This document shows, piece by piece, positions 9,151 to 16,930 of a stretch of DNA of 64,000 nucleotides. The notes below the pieces were generated by a model. The model saw only the letters and a list, made by a program, of their open reading frames with translations. It made no database searches and was not told where the DNA came from. The position numbers and the translations under genes are program-made. How positions within the stretch are numbered: position 1 is the first letter of the stretch; every line of letters begins with the position of its first letter. This DNA comes from WTFV01 sp965203525 (GTDB taxonomy: Bacteria; Acidobacteriota; Vicinamibacteria; Vicinamibacterales; UBA8438). Where the stretch lies: contig OZ241898.1 in the NCBI GenBank assembly GCA_965203525.1, positions 1,860,001 through 1,924,000 on the forward strand. The letters are read 5' to 3'.

Positions 9151-10188
9151 TTACTGGTTCCCGGTGGTCGCCGCCGCCCGCGCGTCGATGACCCGCTGGC
9201 CGCTCAGTGCGTTGGGGACCGCGTAGTTCCCTTCGTGGCAGGCGTACTCGAAGATGTCGTAGTCCGGCTCGGCGGTCAGCGGCATCTGAATGGTCCAGGG
9301 GCGCGTGTAGACGTTCGGATCCTCGATGGTCACCGTCCAGAGGATGGTGTCCTCCGAGACGCGCCGGTACCGCTCCACGACGTGCAGCGCCGGGCTGGTC
9401 GGGATGCCCTTGAGCCGGGCGCCGGCGCTGCTCGACGCGATCCAGCCGCGGTTGTGGAAGTTCTTCGTCTCGACGACCAGGGTGTCGCCCTCCCAGTGGG
9501 CGCGGGCGTCGCCCATCCACTGCCGGATGCCGTCGTCGATGAACGGCTTGTCCCGGAACGGGATGATCCGGACGTCGTGGATCATTTCGTGCTGGATGAC
9601 GACGTGGTCCGCGGTCTGGACGATGCGGTACGCGTTGTTGTAGCCGGCCGGCAGCATCGATCCGGGCACGCCGCGCGAGATGCAGCGGTCCCAGACGCTC
9701 ATGTGCCGGTAGTGGTCGCCGTTGCGGGCCAGGTTGTAGGCCTTGGTTTCCAGCGCCCAGTCCCGGACCGGCGCCCGGCCGGTCGGCGGGTCGACGATGA
9801 GCGACGTCTGGCCGGTCGAGAGAACCGTGTCGCCCGCGTCGAGCCAGTAGCTGCCGTACCCGCCGACGTTGCCGCCCGCCTGGTAGCGCCGGGCCGGCGC
9901 CGCGTCCCGCGCCGCCTCGTCGAGCGCCCGCTGCCGGTTGCGCTGGGCGATCTCCTCGTCGGTCAGGAAGGCCCGCCCTTCGAGGTCGGCGGGGCGCTCC
10001 ATCGGCGTGATGGTCTTGTTGCCCCACGTCCCCTGCAGGTCGGGCTGGCCGTCGGCGGTGCGCGGCGCCTTCCAGTCCGGGTCGGCGACGCGCTCGATCT
10101 GCGCGCCCGCGCCGGCGGCGCCGGCCAGCGAGAAGGCGGCCGCGAGGGCGGCGACGGTGACGAAGCGGCGGTTTCTGAAAGCCTGCAT
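9151..10188 (-). CDS. Secreted protein of an uncharacterised acidobacterial family
   Basis: A 345-residue protein with an N-terminal signal peptide (about 28 residues ending AGAGAQ). The mature part begins DGQPDLQGTWGNKTITPMERPADLEGRAFLTDEE, an arrangement repeated in many secreted acidobacterial proteins, and continues with YRIVQTADHVVIQHEMIHDVRIIPF and ARAHWEGDTLVVETKNFHNRGW. I recognise the family pattern but know of no established function. A degraded relative of the same N-terminus lies nearby at 10821-11054. Confidence 0.75.
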   Translation of the reverse strand: MQAFRNRRFVTVAALAAAFSLAGAAGAGAQIERVADPDWKAPRTADGQPDLQGTWGNKTITPMERPADLEGRAFLTDEEIAQRNRQRALDEAARDAAPARRYQAGGNVGGYGSYWLDAGDTVLSTGQTSLIVDPPTGRAPVRDWALETKAYNLARNGDHYRHMSVWDRCISRGVPGSMLPAGYNNAYRIVQTADHVVIQHEMIHDVRIIPFRDKPFIDDGIRQWMGDARAHWEGDTLVVETKNFHNRGWIASSSAGARLKGIPTSPALHVVERYRRVSEDTILWTVTIEDPNVYTRPWTIQMPLTAEPDYDIFEYACHEGNYAVPNALSGQRVIDARAAATTGNQ

Positions 10189-10312
10189 CTGTCTGCTCCT
10201 TCGTGTCCTGGCATGCTCCCGAGTCGTTCGCGCGCCGGCGCGTTCAGGCCGCCGGCGCGTCGAAGATATACGAAGCAGCCGTGTTCCTCAACCGGGAGGT
10301 CGCCGTCTCCCG

Positions 10313-10837
10313 TCATCGCGGCAGTTCCGCGACGAACCGTTTATCGGGTTCGATGCCCGGAATCGGGTACGTCGTCCCGAAGTAGGCTTCGCCTTCGCTG
10401 GAAATCGAAATCTGGGTGGATGCATGACGAAAAGCCTCAAGTATGTTGCTCGTGTAACCTGCGCACCAGTTCTGTTCGACCGTCTCCTCCTCCGACCGCG
10501 ACCAAGCCGAGGGGCACGTCCTGACGACGGCGACGTCTCCGATTCTGTCGGGATGGACAGTCCGACCGCCGAGTTTCCGTGGGTCGTACGCATAGAGCGG
10601 GCTGACGTGCGCGAGAGCAGCGGGAACAAAGATCATCTGGGCAGTCCATATCAACCGAGTCAGGCCGTCGAGCTCCTCGACGTCCCGCGCCGGAACGAAC
10701 CAGACGCCAGCGTGTGCTTCCTCCGTGTTCGAAGCGTCCTGCCCAGAGACTTCGGCTGGCGATCCGCAGACGCATAGCATCAGGATGCCCCACGCCAGAT
10801 TGGTGACGATCGACCTCCCGTCAGTTGGGTATTCCAT
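10313..10837 (-). CDS. Hypothetical secreted protein
   Basis: A 174-residue protein from an ATG at 10837. The first 35 residues contain a hydrophobic signal (IVTNLAWGILMLCVCGSPAEVSGQ). The rest, rich in Trp, Tyr and Pro (VWFVPARDVEEL, LIWTAQMIFVPAALAHVSPLYAYDPRKLGG), resembles nothing that I can name. Two cysteines late in the protein (VRTCPSAW, NWCAGY) could form a disulphide. Its start overlaps the end of the degraded reading frame at 10821 by 17 bp. The composition is less GC-rich than its neighbours. Confidence 0.55.
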   Translation of the reverse strand: MEYPTDGRSIVTNLAWGILMLCVCGSPAEVSGQDASNTEEAHAGVWFVPARDVEELDGLTRLIWTAQMIFVPAALAHVSPLYAYDPRKLGGRTVHPDRIGDVAVVRTCPSAWSRSEEETVEQNWCAGYTSNILEAFRHASTQISISSEGEAYFGTTYPIPGIEPDKRFVAELPR

Positions 10838-11054
10838 TGCCGTCATCCTCGTTGAAGACGTCCCGGCCGGCGAGGGTCTCCGGCCGCTCGAGCGGCGTAA
10901 GGCCACGGAAGTCCCGGACGTCCTGCAGATTCGGGCGCCTGTCCGGGGTGCGCCGCGGCCGCTGCCCGTCGTCCGGGCCGGCCGCCGCGACCGGTGCGAC
11001 GAGGGCGGCGAACGTCGCCGCGCAGCCGAACGAAACGGACGGTCGGAGTCGCAT
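10821..11054 (-). pseudogene. Truncated relative of the secreted family at 9151
   Basis: A 77-codon frame with a signal peptide (ATFAALVAPVAAAGP) followed by RRPNLQDVRDFRGLTPLERPETLAG, clearly the same N-terminal pattern as the 345-residue protein next door, then a stop at NEDDGNGIPN. The conserved Gly-Thr-Trp is replaced by Asp-Val-Arg. It looks like the decayed start of a second family member; a short expressed peptide cannot be excluded. Confidence 0.55.
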
Positions 11055-11129
11055 CCCCTTCTGACGAAAACGCGCCAATTAATCATTGTACCCGATTCGG
11101 GGGTGCGCGTCAGGATTTGCGAGGATCTG

Positions 11130-11340
11130 TCAGGCGGCGCGGTCGGCTCGTCGCTCCCGGAAGTCCTCGAAGCGGCCGCTGAGCCGGCAGCAGCGCAGGG
11201 CGATGATGGCATTGGCGCCGGCGACGGTCCAGCGCATGCCGCGCGCTTCGATCGTGCGCCGACGACCTCCTTGCAGCCGGCCTCGACCACGCCCGAGGAG
11301 ACGCACAGGCCCCGGGCGCGGAACCGCGGCGACAACACCG
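11130..11340 (-). pseudogene. ISKra4-family transposase remnant, frameshifted
   Basis: Two overlapping minus-strand frames give the C-terminus of an ISKra4-type transposase: FRARGLCVSSGVVEAGCKEVVGAR in one frame, continued by RGMRWTVAGANAIIALRCCRLSGRF in the next after a one-base slip near 11240. The SSGVVEA-C-K ... GMRW-AGANAI-LR order is characteristic. No intact element or inverted repeats were found around it. It lies directly upstream of the first PQQ dehydrogenase copy. Confidence 0.72.
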
Positions 11341-11390
11341 GACCCCGCTGTGCCTCGCCCGGCGGGGCGCAGCCGCAACCGGCTGGCGGA

Positions 11391-11500
11391 GGTGCCACGG
11401 GGGATCCCCTTTGCAGTTGTCGTTTCCGAGGAGGGCGCGCGCGCGTCTCCCGCCTGCATCCGGGTGGCACGGGTGGCCCTTTTTCAGTTGCCGTTTCCAG
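11391..11500 (+). repeat. Direct repeat, 72-bp spacing
   Basis: An imperfect unit (GGTGCCACGGGG...TTTGCAGTTGTCGTTTCC) at 11391 recurs at 11463 (GGTGGCACGGGT...TTTTCAGTTGCCGTTTCC), just upstream of the PQQ dehydrogenase start at 11537. Confidence 0.65.
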
Positions 11501-11536
11501 CTATAGTCGGGGAATCGCAACGGGGGAGGGCTGCCG

Positions 11537-13267
11537 ATGACCATGCCGGACGGATGCTCGCAAAGCCTGTCGCCGAAGTGGACCGGCGCCGCCGGAGCGG
11601 CGCTGCTGGTGTTGTTCGGCTGCGTCCCGGCGGTTGCGCAGGAGCGCCGCATCGCGCCGGTCACCGACGCGATGCTGCAGAATCCCGACCCGGCCGACTG
11701 GCTGAACTGGCGGCGCACGCTCGACGGTTGGGGCTACAGTCCGCTCGACCAGATCGACCGGGAGAACGTCGACCAGTTGCAGCTCGTCTGGGGCTGGCAG
11801 ATCGGCCCCGGTCTCAGTCAGGCGGCGCCGCTGGTGCGCGACGGGGTGATGTTCATACCCGGTCCGCGCAACGTCGTGCAGGCGGTGGACGCGGCGACCG
11901 GGGATCGCATCTGGGAGCATCGCCGGCAGTTCGAGGCTTCGACCGACCTCCTCGATTCGGTCGGGGCGGGGATGCGGACCCGCTCGATCGCGATCTACGG
12001 CGACAAGATCTACCTCAACACCTCCGACGCCCACGTCGTGGCCCTCGACGCGGCCACCGGCGCGGTGGTCTGGGATCACACCGTCGCCGACTACCGGCTC
12101 GGCTACCGCTACACGAGCGGGCCGATCGTCGTCGACGGCCTCGTCGTCTCCGGCATGACCGGCTGCCAGAACTACAAGAACGACGTCTGCTTCATCTCCG
12201 CGCACGATCCGGAGACCGGGGAGCAGGCATGGCGCACGTCGACCGTCGCGCGCCCCGGCGAGCCGGGCGGCGACACGTGGGGCGACCTGCCGCTGACCTT
12301 CCGCGCCGGCGCCGATTCGTGGATTCCGGGCAGCTACGACCCGGAGACCAACCTGACCTACTGGTCGACCTCCCAGGCCAAGCCGTGGGCGCGGGTGTCG
12401 CGCAAGACGGACGGCGACGCGCTGTACACGAACAGCGTGCTGGCGCTGGATCCGGCGACCGGCGAGCTGGCGTGGTACTTCCAGTTCGTGCCGGGAGAGA
12501 CCCACGACCTCGACGACGTGTTCGAGAGCGTGCTCATCGACCACCGCGGCCGGAAGTCGCTGTTCAAGATGGGCAAGCACGGCATCCTGTGGGAGCTCGA
12601 CCGGGTGACCGGCGCGTTCGTGGCCGCGCACGACCTCGGCTACCAGAACGTCCTCGACGTCGACCCGCGGACCGGCGAGGTGACCTACCGGCCGGGGATG
12701 ATCCCGGTGGCCGGCGTCGAGCTGGACTTCTGTCCCGACTTCGGCGGCGTCCGCAACTGGCGCGCGAGCGCCTACCATCCGCGGACCCGGGCGCTCTACA
12801 TACCGATCCACCCGACCTGCGTGCGGGGCATGTTCACCGAGCTGGAGCAGGTCGAGGGGAACGACTACTACGCCGACCGCGGCTGGTTCTCGCGCGGGAG
12901 CCGGGTGCACCCGGCCAGCGGGGAGCACGCCGGCCACCTCGTCGCGATGGACATCGACACCGGCGAAATCGTCTGGCGCCATTCGACGGCCACGCGGCCC
13001 GGCGCCGCGGCCCTGACCACGGCCGGCGGCCTGGTCGTGAGCGCCGACACGGATCGGAACCTGTTCGTCCACGACGTCGAGACCGGCGAGGTGCTGTTCC
13101 GGACCCGCCTGCCCGGTTCGGTGCAGGGCTTTCCGATCACCTATGCCGTCGGCGGCCGGCAGTACCTGGCCGCGCCGGTCGGCGGCGGCCGGTCGAATGC
13201 GATCTACGTGTTCGCGCTGCCGGAGCGCGCCGTGGCCGCCCGGCGGCAGGTTCGGGACGCGGGCTGA
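11537..13267 (+). CDS. PQQ-dependent (quinoprotein) dehydrogenase, copy 1
   Basis: A 576-residue exported quinoprotein of the methanol/ethanol dehydrogenase type. Start ATG 11537 sits behind GGGGAGGG; the first 36 residues form a signal peptide with a Cys (LLVLFGCVPAVAQ) that might be lipidated. Family signatures: DWLNWRRTLDGWGYSPLDQIDRENVDQLQLVW at the N-terminus, VVALDAATGAVVWDH, WARVSRKTDGDALYTNSVLALDPATGELAWYFQFVPGETHDLD, and NWRASAYHPRTRALYIPIHPTC. There is no C-terminal cytochrome CxxCH motif, so electrons must pass to a separate carrier. A nearly identical but frameshifted copy lies at 51336-53059. The substrate is probably an alcohol but cannot be read from the sequence. Confidence 0.88.
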   Translation: MTMPDGCSQSLSPKWTGAAGAALLVLFGCVPAVAQERRIAPVTDAMLQNPDPADWLNWRRTLDGWGYSPLDQIDRENVDQLQLVWGWQIGPGLSQAAPLVRDGVMFIPGPRNVVQAVDAATGDRIWEHRRQFEASTDLLDSVGAGMRTRSIAIYGDKIYLNTSDAHVVALDAATGAVVWDHTVADYRLGYRYTSGPIVVDGLVVSGMTGCQNYKNDVCFISAHDPETGEQAWRTSTVARPGEPGGDTWGDLPLTFRAGADSWIPGSYDPETNLTYWSTSQAKPWARVSRKTDGDALYTNSVLALDPATGELAWYFQFVPGETHDLDDVFESVLIDHRGRKSLFKMGKHGILWELDRVTGAFVAAHDLGYQNVLDVDPRTGEVTYRPGMIPVAGVELDFCPDFGGVRNWRASAYHPRTRALYIPIHPTCVRGMFTELEQVEGNDYYADRGWFSRGSRVHPASGEHAGHLVAMDIDTGEIVWRHSTATRPGAAALTTAGGLVVSADTDRNLFVHDVETGEVLFRTRLPGSVQGFPITYAVGGRQYLAAPVGGGRSNAIYVFALPERAVAARRQVRDAG

Positions 13268-13372
13268 CGCCGTGCGGATCCGGACCGGTTCGCCGGGCGA
13301 CCCCGGCCAGGAAAGAGCCGCTGCCGCGGCGCCGCCCCGTTGCGGCGGGACCGGCGTGCGCGAAGGAAGGGA

Positions 13373-13560
13373 GGCGCAATGCAGGTGACGCGCCGGGCGC
13401 CGTGGGGCGTCGGGACGCTGTTCATGGCCGGCGCGCTGCTCCTGGCCGGCGCAATGCGGGTGACGCGCCGGGCGCCGTGGGGCGGTCGTCCTGGAACGCG
13501 ATCCGGATGCGGGTCCGGGAGGGCGCAATGCGGGTGACGCGCCGGGCGCCGTGGGCCGCG
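13373..13560 (+). repeat. Three tandem copies of a start-codon region (75- and 74-bp spacing)
   Basis: The unit GGCGCAATGCGGGTGACGCG followed by CCGGGCGCCGTGGG occurs three times with its ATG at 13379, 13454 and 13528. Only the third ATG is in frame with the DUF1499 gene; the first two are in frame with each other and encode M(Q/R)VTRRAPWG twice in a short frame ending at 13537. Confidence 0.9.
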
Positions 13561-14232
13561 GCGGCGGGCGGCGCCGCCGTCGCCGCGGCGCCGCTCGGAT
13601 ACCGCCTCGGTCTCGTGCCGCTGGGACCGGCGCTGCTGTTGCTCGCCGCCGGCCTGCTCGTCGTCGCGGCCAGCGCGGTGGCCCTCGGCGTGCGGCTGGC
13701 GCGCGGGACGGGGCTGGCGGATCGGAGAGCGTGCGCCGCCCTCGCCCTGGCCCTGGTCGCGGGCGTCGTTCCGGTGAGCAGGCTGGTGTCGGCGTGGGGC
13801 GCGCCGCCGATCCACGACGTCACGACCGACCTCGAGGACCCGCCCGCGTTCGTCGCGGCGGTCGCCCTCAACACGCCGGGCCGCACCGACCATGCCGGCG
13901 CGGCCCTCGCCGAGCAGCAGCGCGCCGCCTATCCCGACCTGCGGCCGGTGCTGCTGCCGGTCGCGCCGGACGCCGCCTTCCGCCGGTCCCTCGCGGCGGT
14001 GCGGAGGATGGGGTGGGAACTCCTGGCGACCGATCCGGACGCCTTGCGGATCGAAGCGACCGACCGCTCGTTCTGGTTCGGCTTCGCCGACGACGTCGTG
14101 ATCCGCATCACGGCCGCCGGCGAGACCGGCAGCCGGGTCGACGTCCGCTCGCTCTCGCGCGTCGGCGTCGGGGATCTGGGCGTCAACGCGCGTCGCGTGC
14201 GGGCGTTCGTGGCCGCGCTGGCCGCGGAGTGA
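13528..14232 (+). CDS. DUF1499 membrane protein
   Basis: A 234-residue protein starting at the third repeated ATG. Three hydrophobic segments fill residues 8-80 (AAAAGGAAVAAAPLGY, LGPALLLLAAGLLVVAASAVALGV, ACAALALALVAGVVPVSRLV). The C-terminal half is a DUF1499 domain: IHDVTTDLEDPPAFVAAV, then GWELLATDPDALRIEATDRSFWFGFADDVVIRI and DVRSLSRVGVGDLGVNARRVRAF. The domain is common in bacterial envelope proteins but has no assigned activity. An alternative start in the repeat region is out of frame, so 13528 is favoured. Confidence 0.8.
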   Translation: MRVTRRAPWAAAAGGAAVAAAPLGYRLGLVPLGPALLLLAAGLLVVAASAVALGVRLARGTGLADRRACAALALALVAGVVPVSRLVSAWGAPPIHDVTTDLEDPPAFVAAVALNTPGRTDHAGAALAEQQRAAYPDLRPVLLPVAPDAAFRRSLAAVRRMGWELLATDPDALRIEATDRSFWFGFADDVVIRITAAGETGSRVDVRSLSRVGVGDLGVNARRVRAFVAALAAE

Positions 14233-14394
14233 AACGGTTGCTGGCAGCGGCTGCGAGCGCCGCCTCGTCCTGGCCGGGAGCGCTGGCCGCGGAAATGAAA
14301 CGGCCGCGAACCGGCGCTGGCAGCGGCCGCGAGCGCCTCGTCCTGGCCGGGAGCGCTGGCCGCGGAGTGAAACGGCCGCGAGCCGGCCGGCGCC
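14218..14394 (+). repeat. Three copies of a stop-codon region (65- and 73-bp spacing)
   Basis: The DUF1499 gene end, CTGGCCGCGGAGTGAAACGG, is repeated at 14283 (GGAAATGAAACGG variant) and 14356 (identical), together with TGGCAGCGGC(T/C)GCGAGCG and CTCGTCCTGGCCGGGAGCG. Each copy carries the end of the reading frame past the real stop. Confidence 0.9.
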
Positions 14395-14433
14395 GCACGC
14401 GGGGGCGCCGGTCGGCCGCCGCCCGGACGCCGT

Positions 14434-15360
14434 CTACTGCGCGCCGCCGCCTTCGAGCTCGTCCACGATCACCTGGACGCTGTTCCGCAGACCGGCCGGG
14501 GCGGGGGGCCGGTAGCCGTCGTAGCCGGCCGGCATCGTCCACCCCTCGGCGATCTGCCCGACGGTCCGGCCGGCGGCCCGCCCGGCCCGCACCGCGGCCA
14601 GGAAGTCGCGGTTGAACGCGGCGTATTCGTGCAGGTCCGCCCACGTCATCTGGGTGCTGTGCCCGGTGATGATGGTCTCGACGCCGGCGATCCCGTCGTG
14701 CGCCTTCTGCAGCGTGTCGGCGATGTCGACGCCGCTGCCGCCGTTGTTGGCGTCGAGGAAGGGGAGGTTCTTGCCCGGGAAGATGTCGCCGGAGTGGAGC
14801 GTCCGCAGCGCCGGAAAGACGACCCAGGCGTCGCCGCCCGTGTGTCCCCGCCCGAAGTGGTAGAGGTCGACCCGGTCGGCGCCGCGGCCGATGGACATGC
14901 GCTCCGAGAACGTCTGCGTCGGCAGTCCGCGCCCCATCGAAGCGGCGAAGACGTTGGCCGGCGGCTCGGTCCGGCCGCTGTAGGCCCGCATCGCCTGCAT
15001 GTTCGCGCTGGTGACCTCGTGGGTGACGACGTCGACGCTGGCGGGGAAGGCGACGTTGCCGCTCACGTGGTCGTGGTGGCTGTGCGTGTTGACGAGCGTC
15101 GTCACCGGGTTGCTGGTGAGCTCGGCGATCTTGTCGAGTATCGGCGGCCCCCAGCCGGGGTTCTTCGAGTCGACCACGACGACCCCGCCGCTGGTGACGA
15201 ACACCGCCGTGTTGCCGCCGCCGCCCTGCCCGCGCAGGACGTAGAGGTTGTCTTCGATCTGCTCGACCTCGATGACCATCGGCGCGTCCTGCGCGGCGAC
15301 GATCGCGAGCGAAAGCGCGCCGACGCCGAGCACGACGGCCAGAACGATGCTGCGTTTCAT
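14434..15360 (-). CDS. Secreted MBL-fold metallo-hydrolase, paralogue 1
   Basis: A 308-residue metallo-beta-lactamase-fold protein with an N-terminal signal peptide (MKRSIVLAVVLGVGALSLAIVAAQ). Metal ligands are visible: HSHHDH in VTTLVNTHSHHDHVSGNVAFP, then GRGHTGGDAWVVFP, the Asp in LHSGDIFPGKNLPFLD, and the late His in IITGHSTQM. The pattern matches periplasmic MBL hydrolases. It shares clear sequence similarity with the proteins at 29417 and 37989, including the run NNGGSG and the C-terminal YDGY/YAGY region, so the window has a small paralogous set. The substrate is unknown. Confidence 0.85.
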   Translation of the reverse strand: MKRSIVLAVVLGVGALSLAIVAAQDAPMVIEVEQIEDNLYVLRGQGGGGNTAVFVTSGGVVVVDSKNPGWGPPILDKIAELTSNPVTTLVNTHSHHDHVSGNVAFPASVDVVTHEVTSANMQAMRAYSGRTEPPANVFAASMGRGLPTQTFSERMSIGRGADRVDLYHFGRGHTGGDAWVVFPALRTLHSGDIFPGKNLPFLDANNGGSGVDIADTLQKAHDGIAGVETIITGHSTQMTWADLHEYAAFNRDFLAAVRAGRAAGRTVGQIAEGWTMPAGYDGYRPPAPAGLRNSVQVIVDELEGGGAQ

Positions 15361-15446
15361 GATGTGCCTCCCCCTTGGTGGGTTCCGCCGGGACGGACCA
15401 TGCTACCAGAGGGTCCCGGCGGCGGGGGATCGGCTGTGCGCGCCGG

Positions 15447-16643
15447 CTACAGGTCCGACCAGCGGTACACGGTGAAGCCCTCGCGCCGGAACGAGCGGTC
15501 GCCGCCGTAGACGAGCGCGGCGGGCGCCGCCGGGTCGCCGGCCAGCGCGCGCCAGAACCGCAGACCTGCGAAGAAGTCGCCGGCCACGGTCTGTCCCGAC
15601 TTGACTTCCACCGGCGTCAGCTTCTCTCCGTCGGCGATCACGAAGTCGATCTCGTGACCGGCCGCGTCGCGCCAGAAGTAGAGCGCGGCCTCGTCGCCCC
15701 GGTGCAGCCGCGCCTTGAGCAGCTCGGACAGGACGAAGCTCTCGAACACGTTCCCGCGCGCCGCGTGCAGCCGCAGCTCGGCGGGGGACCCGATGCCCAG
15801 GAGGTAACAGAGCAGTCCGGTGTCGAGGAAGTACAGCTTCGGCGACTTGACGAGGCGCTTGTTGAAGTTGCGGTGATGCGGCCGGAGCCGCACGACGAGA
15901 AAGCTGGCCTCGAGGATCGACAGCCACCGGCGCGCCGTCGTGTGCGTGACGCCGGCGTCGCTCGCGAGGCCGCTGAGGTTGAGAAGCTGACCGTTCCGGC
16001 CGGCGCACAGGCGCACGAAGAGACGGAACGCTTCCAGATCGCCGACGTTGACGAGCTCCCGCACGTCACGTTCGACGTAGGTCTGGTGGTAGTCGCGGAG
16101 CCAGCGCCGGGCGTCGAGCTTCTTGTCGTGGATCCGGGGGTAGAAGCCGCGGAACAGCGTGTCCGGCAGGTCGGCCTCCGGGACTCGCCGCCGGCGGGGG
16201 ACCCGCCGGCCCAGGCCGGAGACGTCGACGGCCGGAAGGGACGCCAGCTCGGTGAACGAGAACGGGAGCAGGTGGAGGATGGCGCAGCGGCCGGCCAGCG
16301 TCTGGCTGATGGACCTGAGCAGCAGGAAGTTCTGCGAGCCGCTGAGGACGAACCGTCCGGGGCGGTCGTCCCGATCGACGAGGGTCTGCACGTAGGAGAA
16401 CAGATCGGGCGCCCGTTGCGCTTCGTCGATCACGACGCCGCGGCGGTACTGGTCCAGGAAGCCCCGCGGATCCTCGAGGGCGAACGTGCGCAGGTCGGGA
16501 TCCTCCAGCGAGGCGTAGTCGTGGCGCGGAAACGCGGTTCGTGCCAGCGTGGTCTTGCCGGACTGCCGCGGGCCGGTCAGGGTGACGACCGGCGCGTCGC
16601 GCGCGGCCGCGCGCAGGGCGGAACGGAGGTGCCGGGCGATCAC
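15447..16643 (-). CDS. DUF4143-type AAA ATPase, paralogue 1
   Basis: A 398-residue AAA+ ATPase with a GTG start at 16643. Walker A is TGPRQSGKTTLAR near residue 25, Walker B is GVVIDEAQRAPDL near 70, and the sensor segment FVLSGSQNFLLL follows. The C-terminal DUF4143 part has LVNVGDLEAFRLFVRLCAGRNGQLLNLSGLASDAGVTHTTARRWLSILEASFLV (winged-helix-like) and a PD-(D/E)xK-like end, GHEIDFVIADGEKLTPVEVKSG. These proteins are widespread, often orphan, and linked to mobile DNA; the function is not established. A dyad at 16656-16674 lies just upstream. A more distant paralogue is at 41814. Confidence 0.88.
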   Translation of the reverse strand: MIARHLRSALRAAARDAPVVTLTGPRQSGKTTLARTAFPRHDYASLEDPDLRTFALEDPRGFLDQYRRGVVIDEAQRAPDLFSYVQTLVDRDDRPGRFVLSGSQNFLLLRSISQTLAGRCAILHLLPFSFTELASLPAVDVSGLGRRVPRRRRVPEADLPDTLFRGFYPRIHDKKLDARRWLRDYHQTYVERDVRELVNVGDLEAFRLFVRLCAGRNGQLLNLSGLASDAGVTHTTARRWLSILEASFLVVRLRPHHRNFNKRLVKSPKLYFLDTGLLCYLLGIGSPAELRLHAARGNVFESFVLSELLKARLHRGDEAALYFWRDAAGHEIDFVIADGEKLTPVEVKSGQTVAGDFFAGLRFWRALAGDPAAPAALVYGGDRSFRREGFTVYRWSDL

Positions 16644-16655
16644 GATGCCTGCTGA

Positions 16656-16674
16656 TTGAACATTCGAAGTTCAA
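16656..16674. promoter_or_regulatory. Dyad upstream of DUF4143 ATPase
   Basis: TTGAAC-ATTCGAA-GTTCAA is a perfect 6-bp inverted repeat with a 7-bp spacer that is itself nearly palindromic. It is AT-rich against a GC-rich background and sits 13 bp upstream of the GTG start at 16643, so it could be an operator. No regulator is known for it. Confidence 0.45.
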
Positions 16675-16777
16675 ATTACACGACGCGCCGGCTGCTTGCG
16701 TCAAGCCCGGCGGGCGTCCGTTCCCCGCACGAGACACTGACCGATTCCAGGGCTGCAAGGCGCCCGGTCGCAGGCTT

Positions 16778-16886
16778 GCGCCGCCGTCCCCGACCCGCCG
16801 TGCGGATCGACACACGTGCCGGCACGTCCCGCGCTGCCAGTCTCCGCGGCGCGCCGCCGTCCCCGATCCGCCGCGCGGATTGACAC
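16778..16886 (+). repeat. Direct repeat, 73-bp spacing
   Basis: GCGCCGCCGTCCCCGACCCG followed by CCGTGCGGATCGACAC at 16778 recurs at 16851 with few changes, in the leader of the cytochrome gene at 16931. The gap 16644-16930 holds this repeat, the dyad at 16656 and no gene that I can support. Confidence 0.8.
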
Positions 16887-16930
16887 CCTTCGGACGTTCC
16901 CCGGATACTACCGGAGCCGCATTTTGGGCC

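Noticed and set aside
13340..13537. A 65-codon gene encoding repeated M(Q/R)VTRRAPWG
   Set aside because: It consists of the duplicated start region of the next gene, with a short hydrophobic piece between; more likely duplication debris than a gene.
11086..14232. A single open frame of 1048 codons on the plus strand
   Set aside because: Most of it is an Arg/Gly-rich out-of-frame reading of the PQQ dehydrogenase gene; only the end (from 13528) is a real gene, DUF1499.
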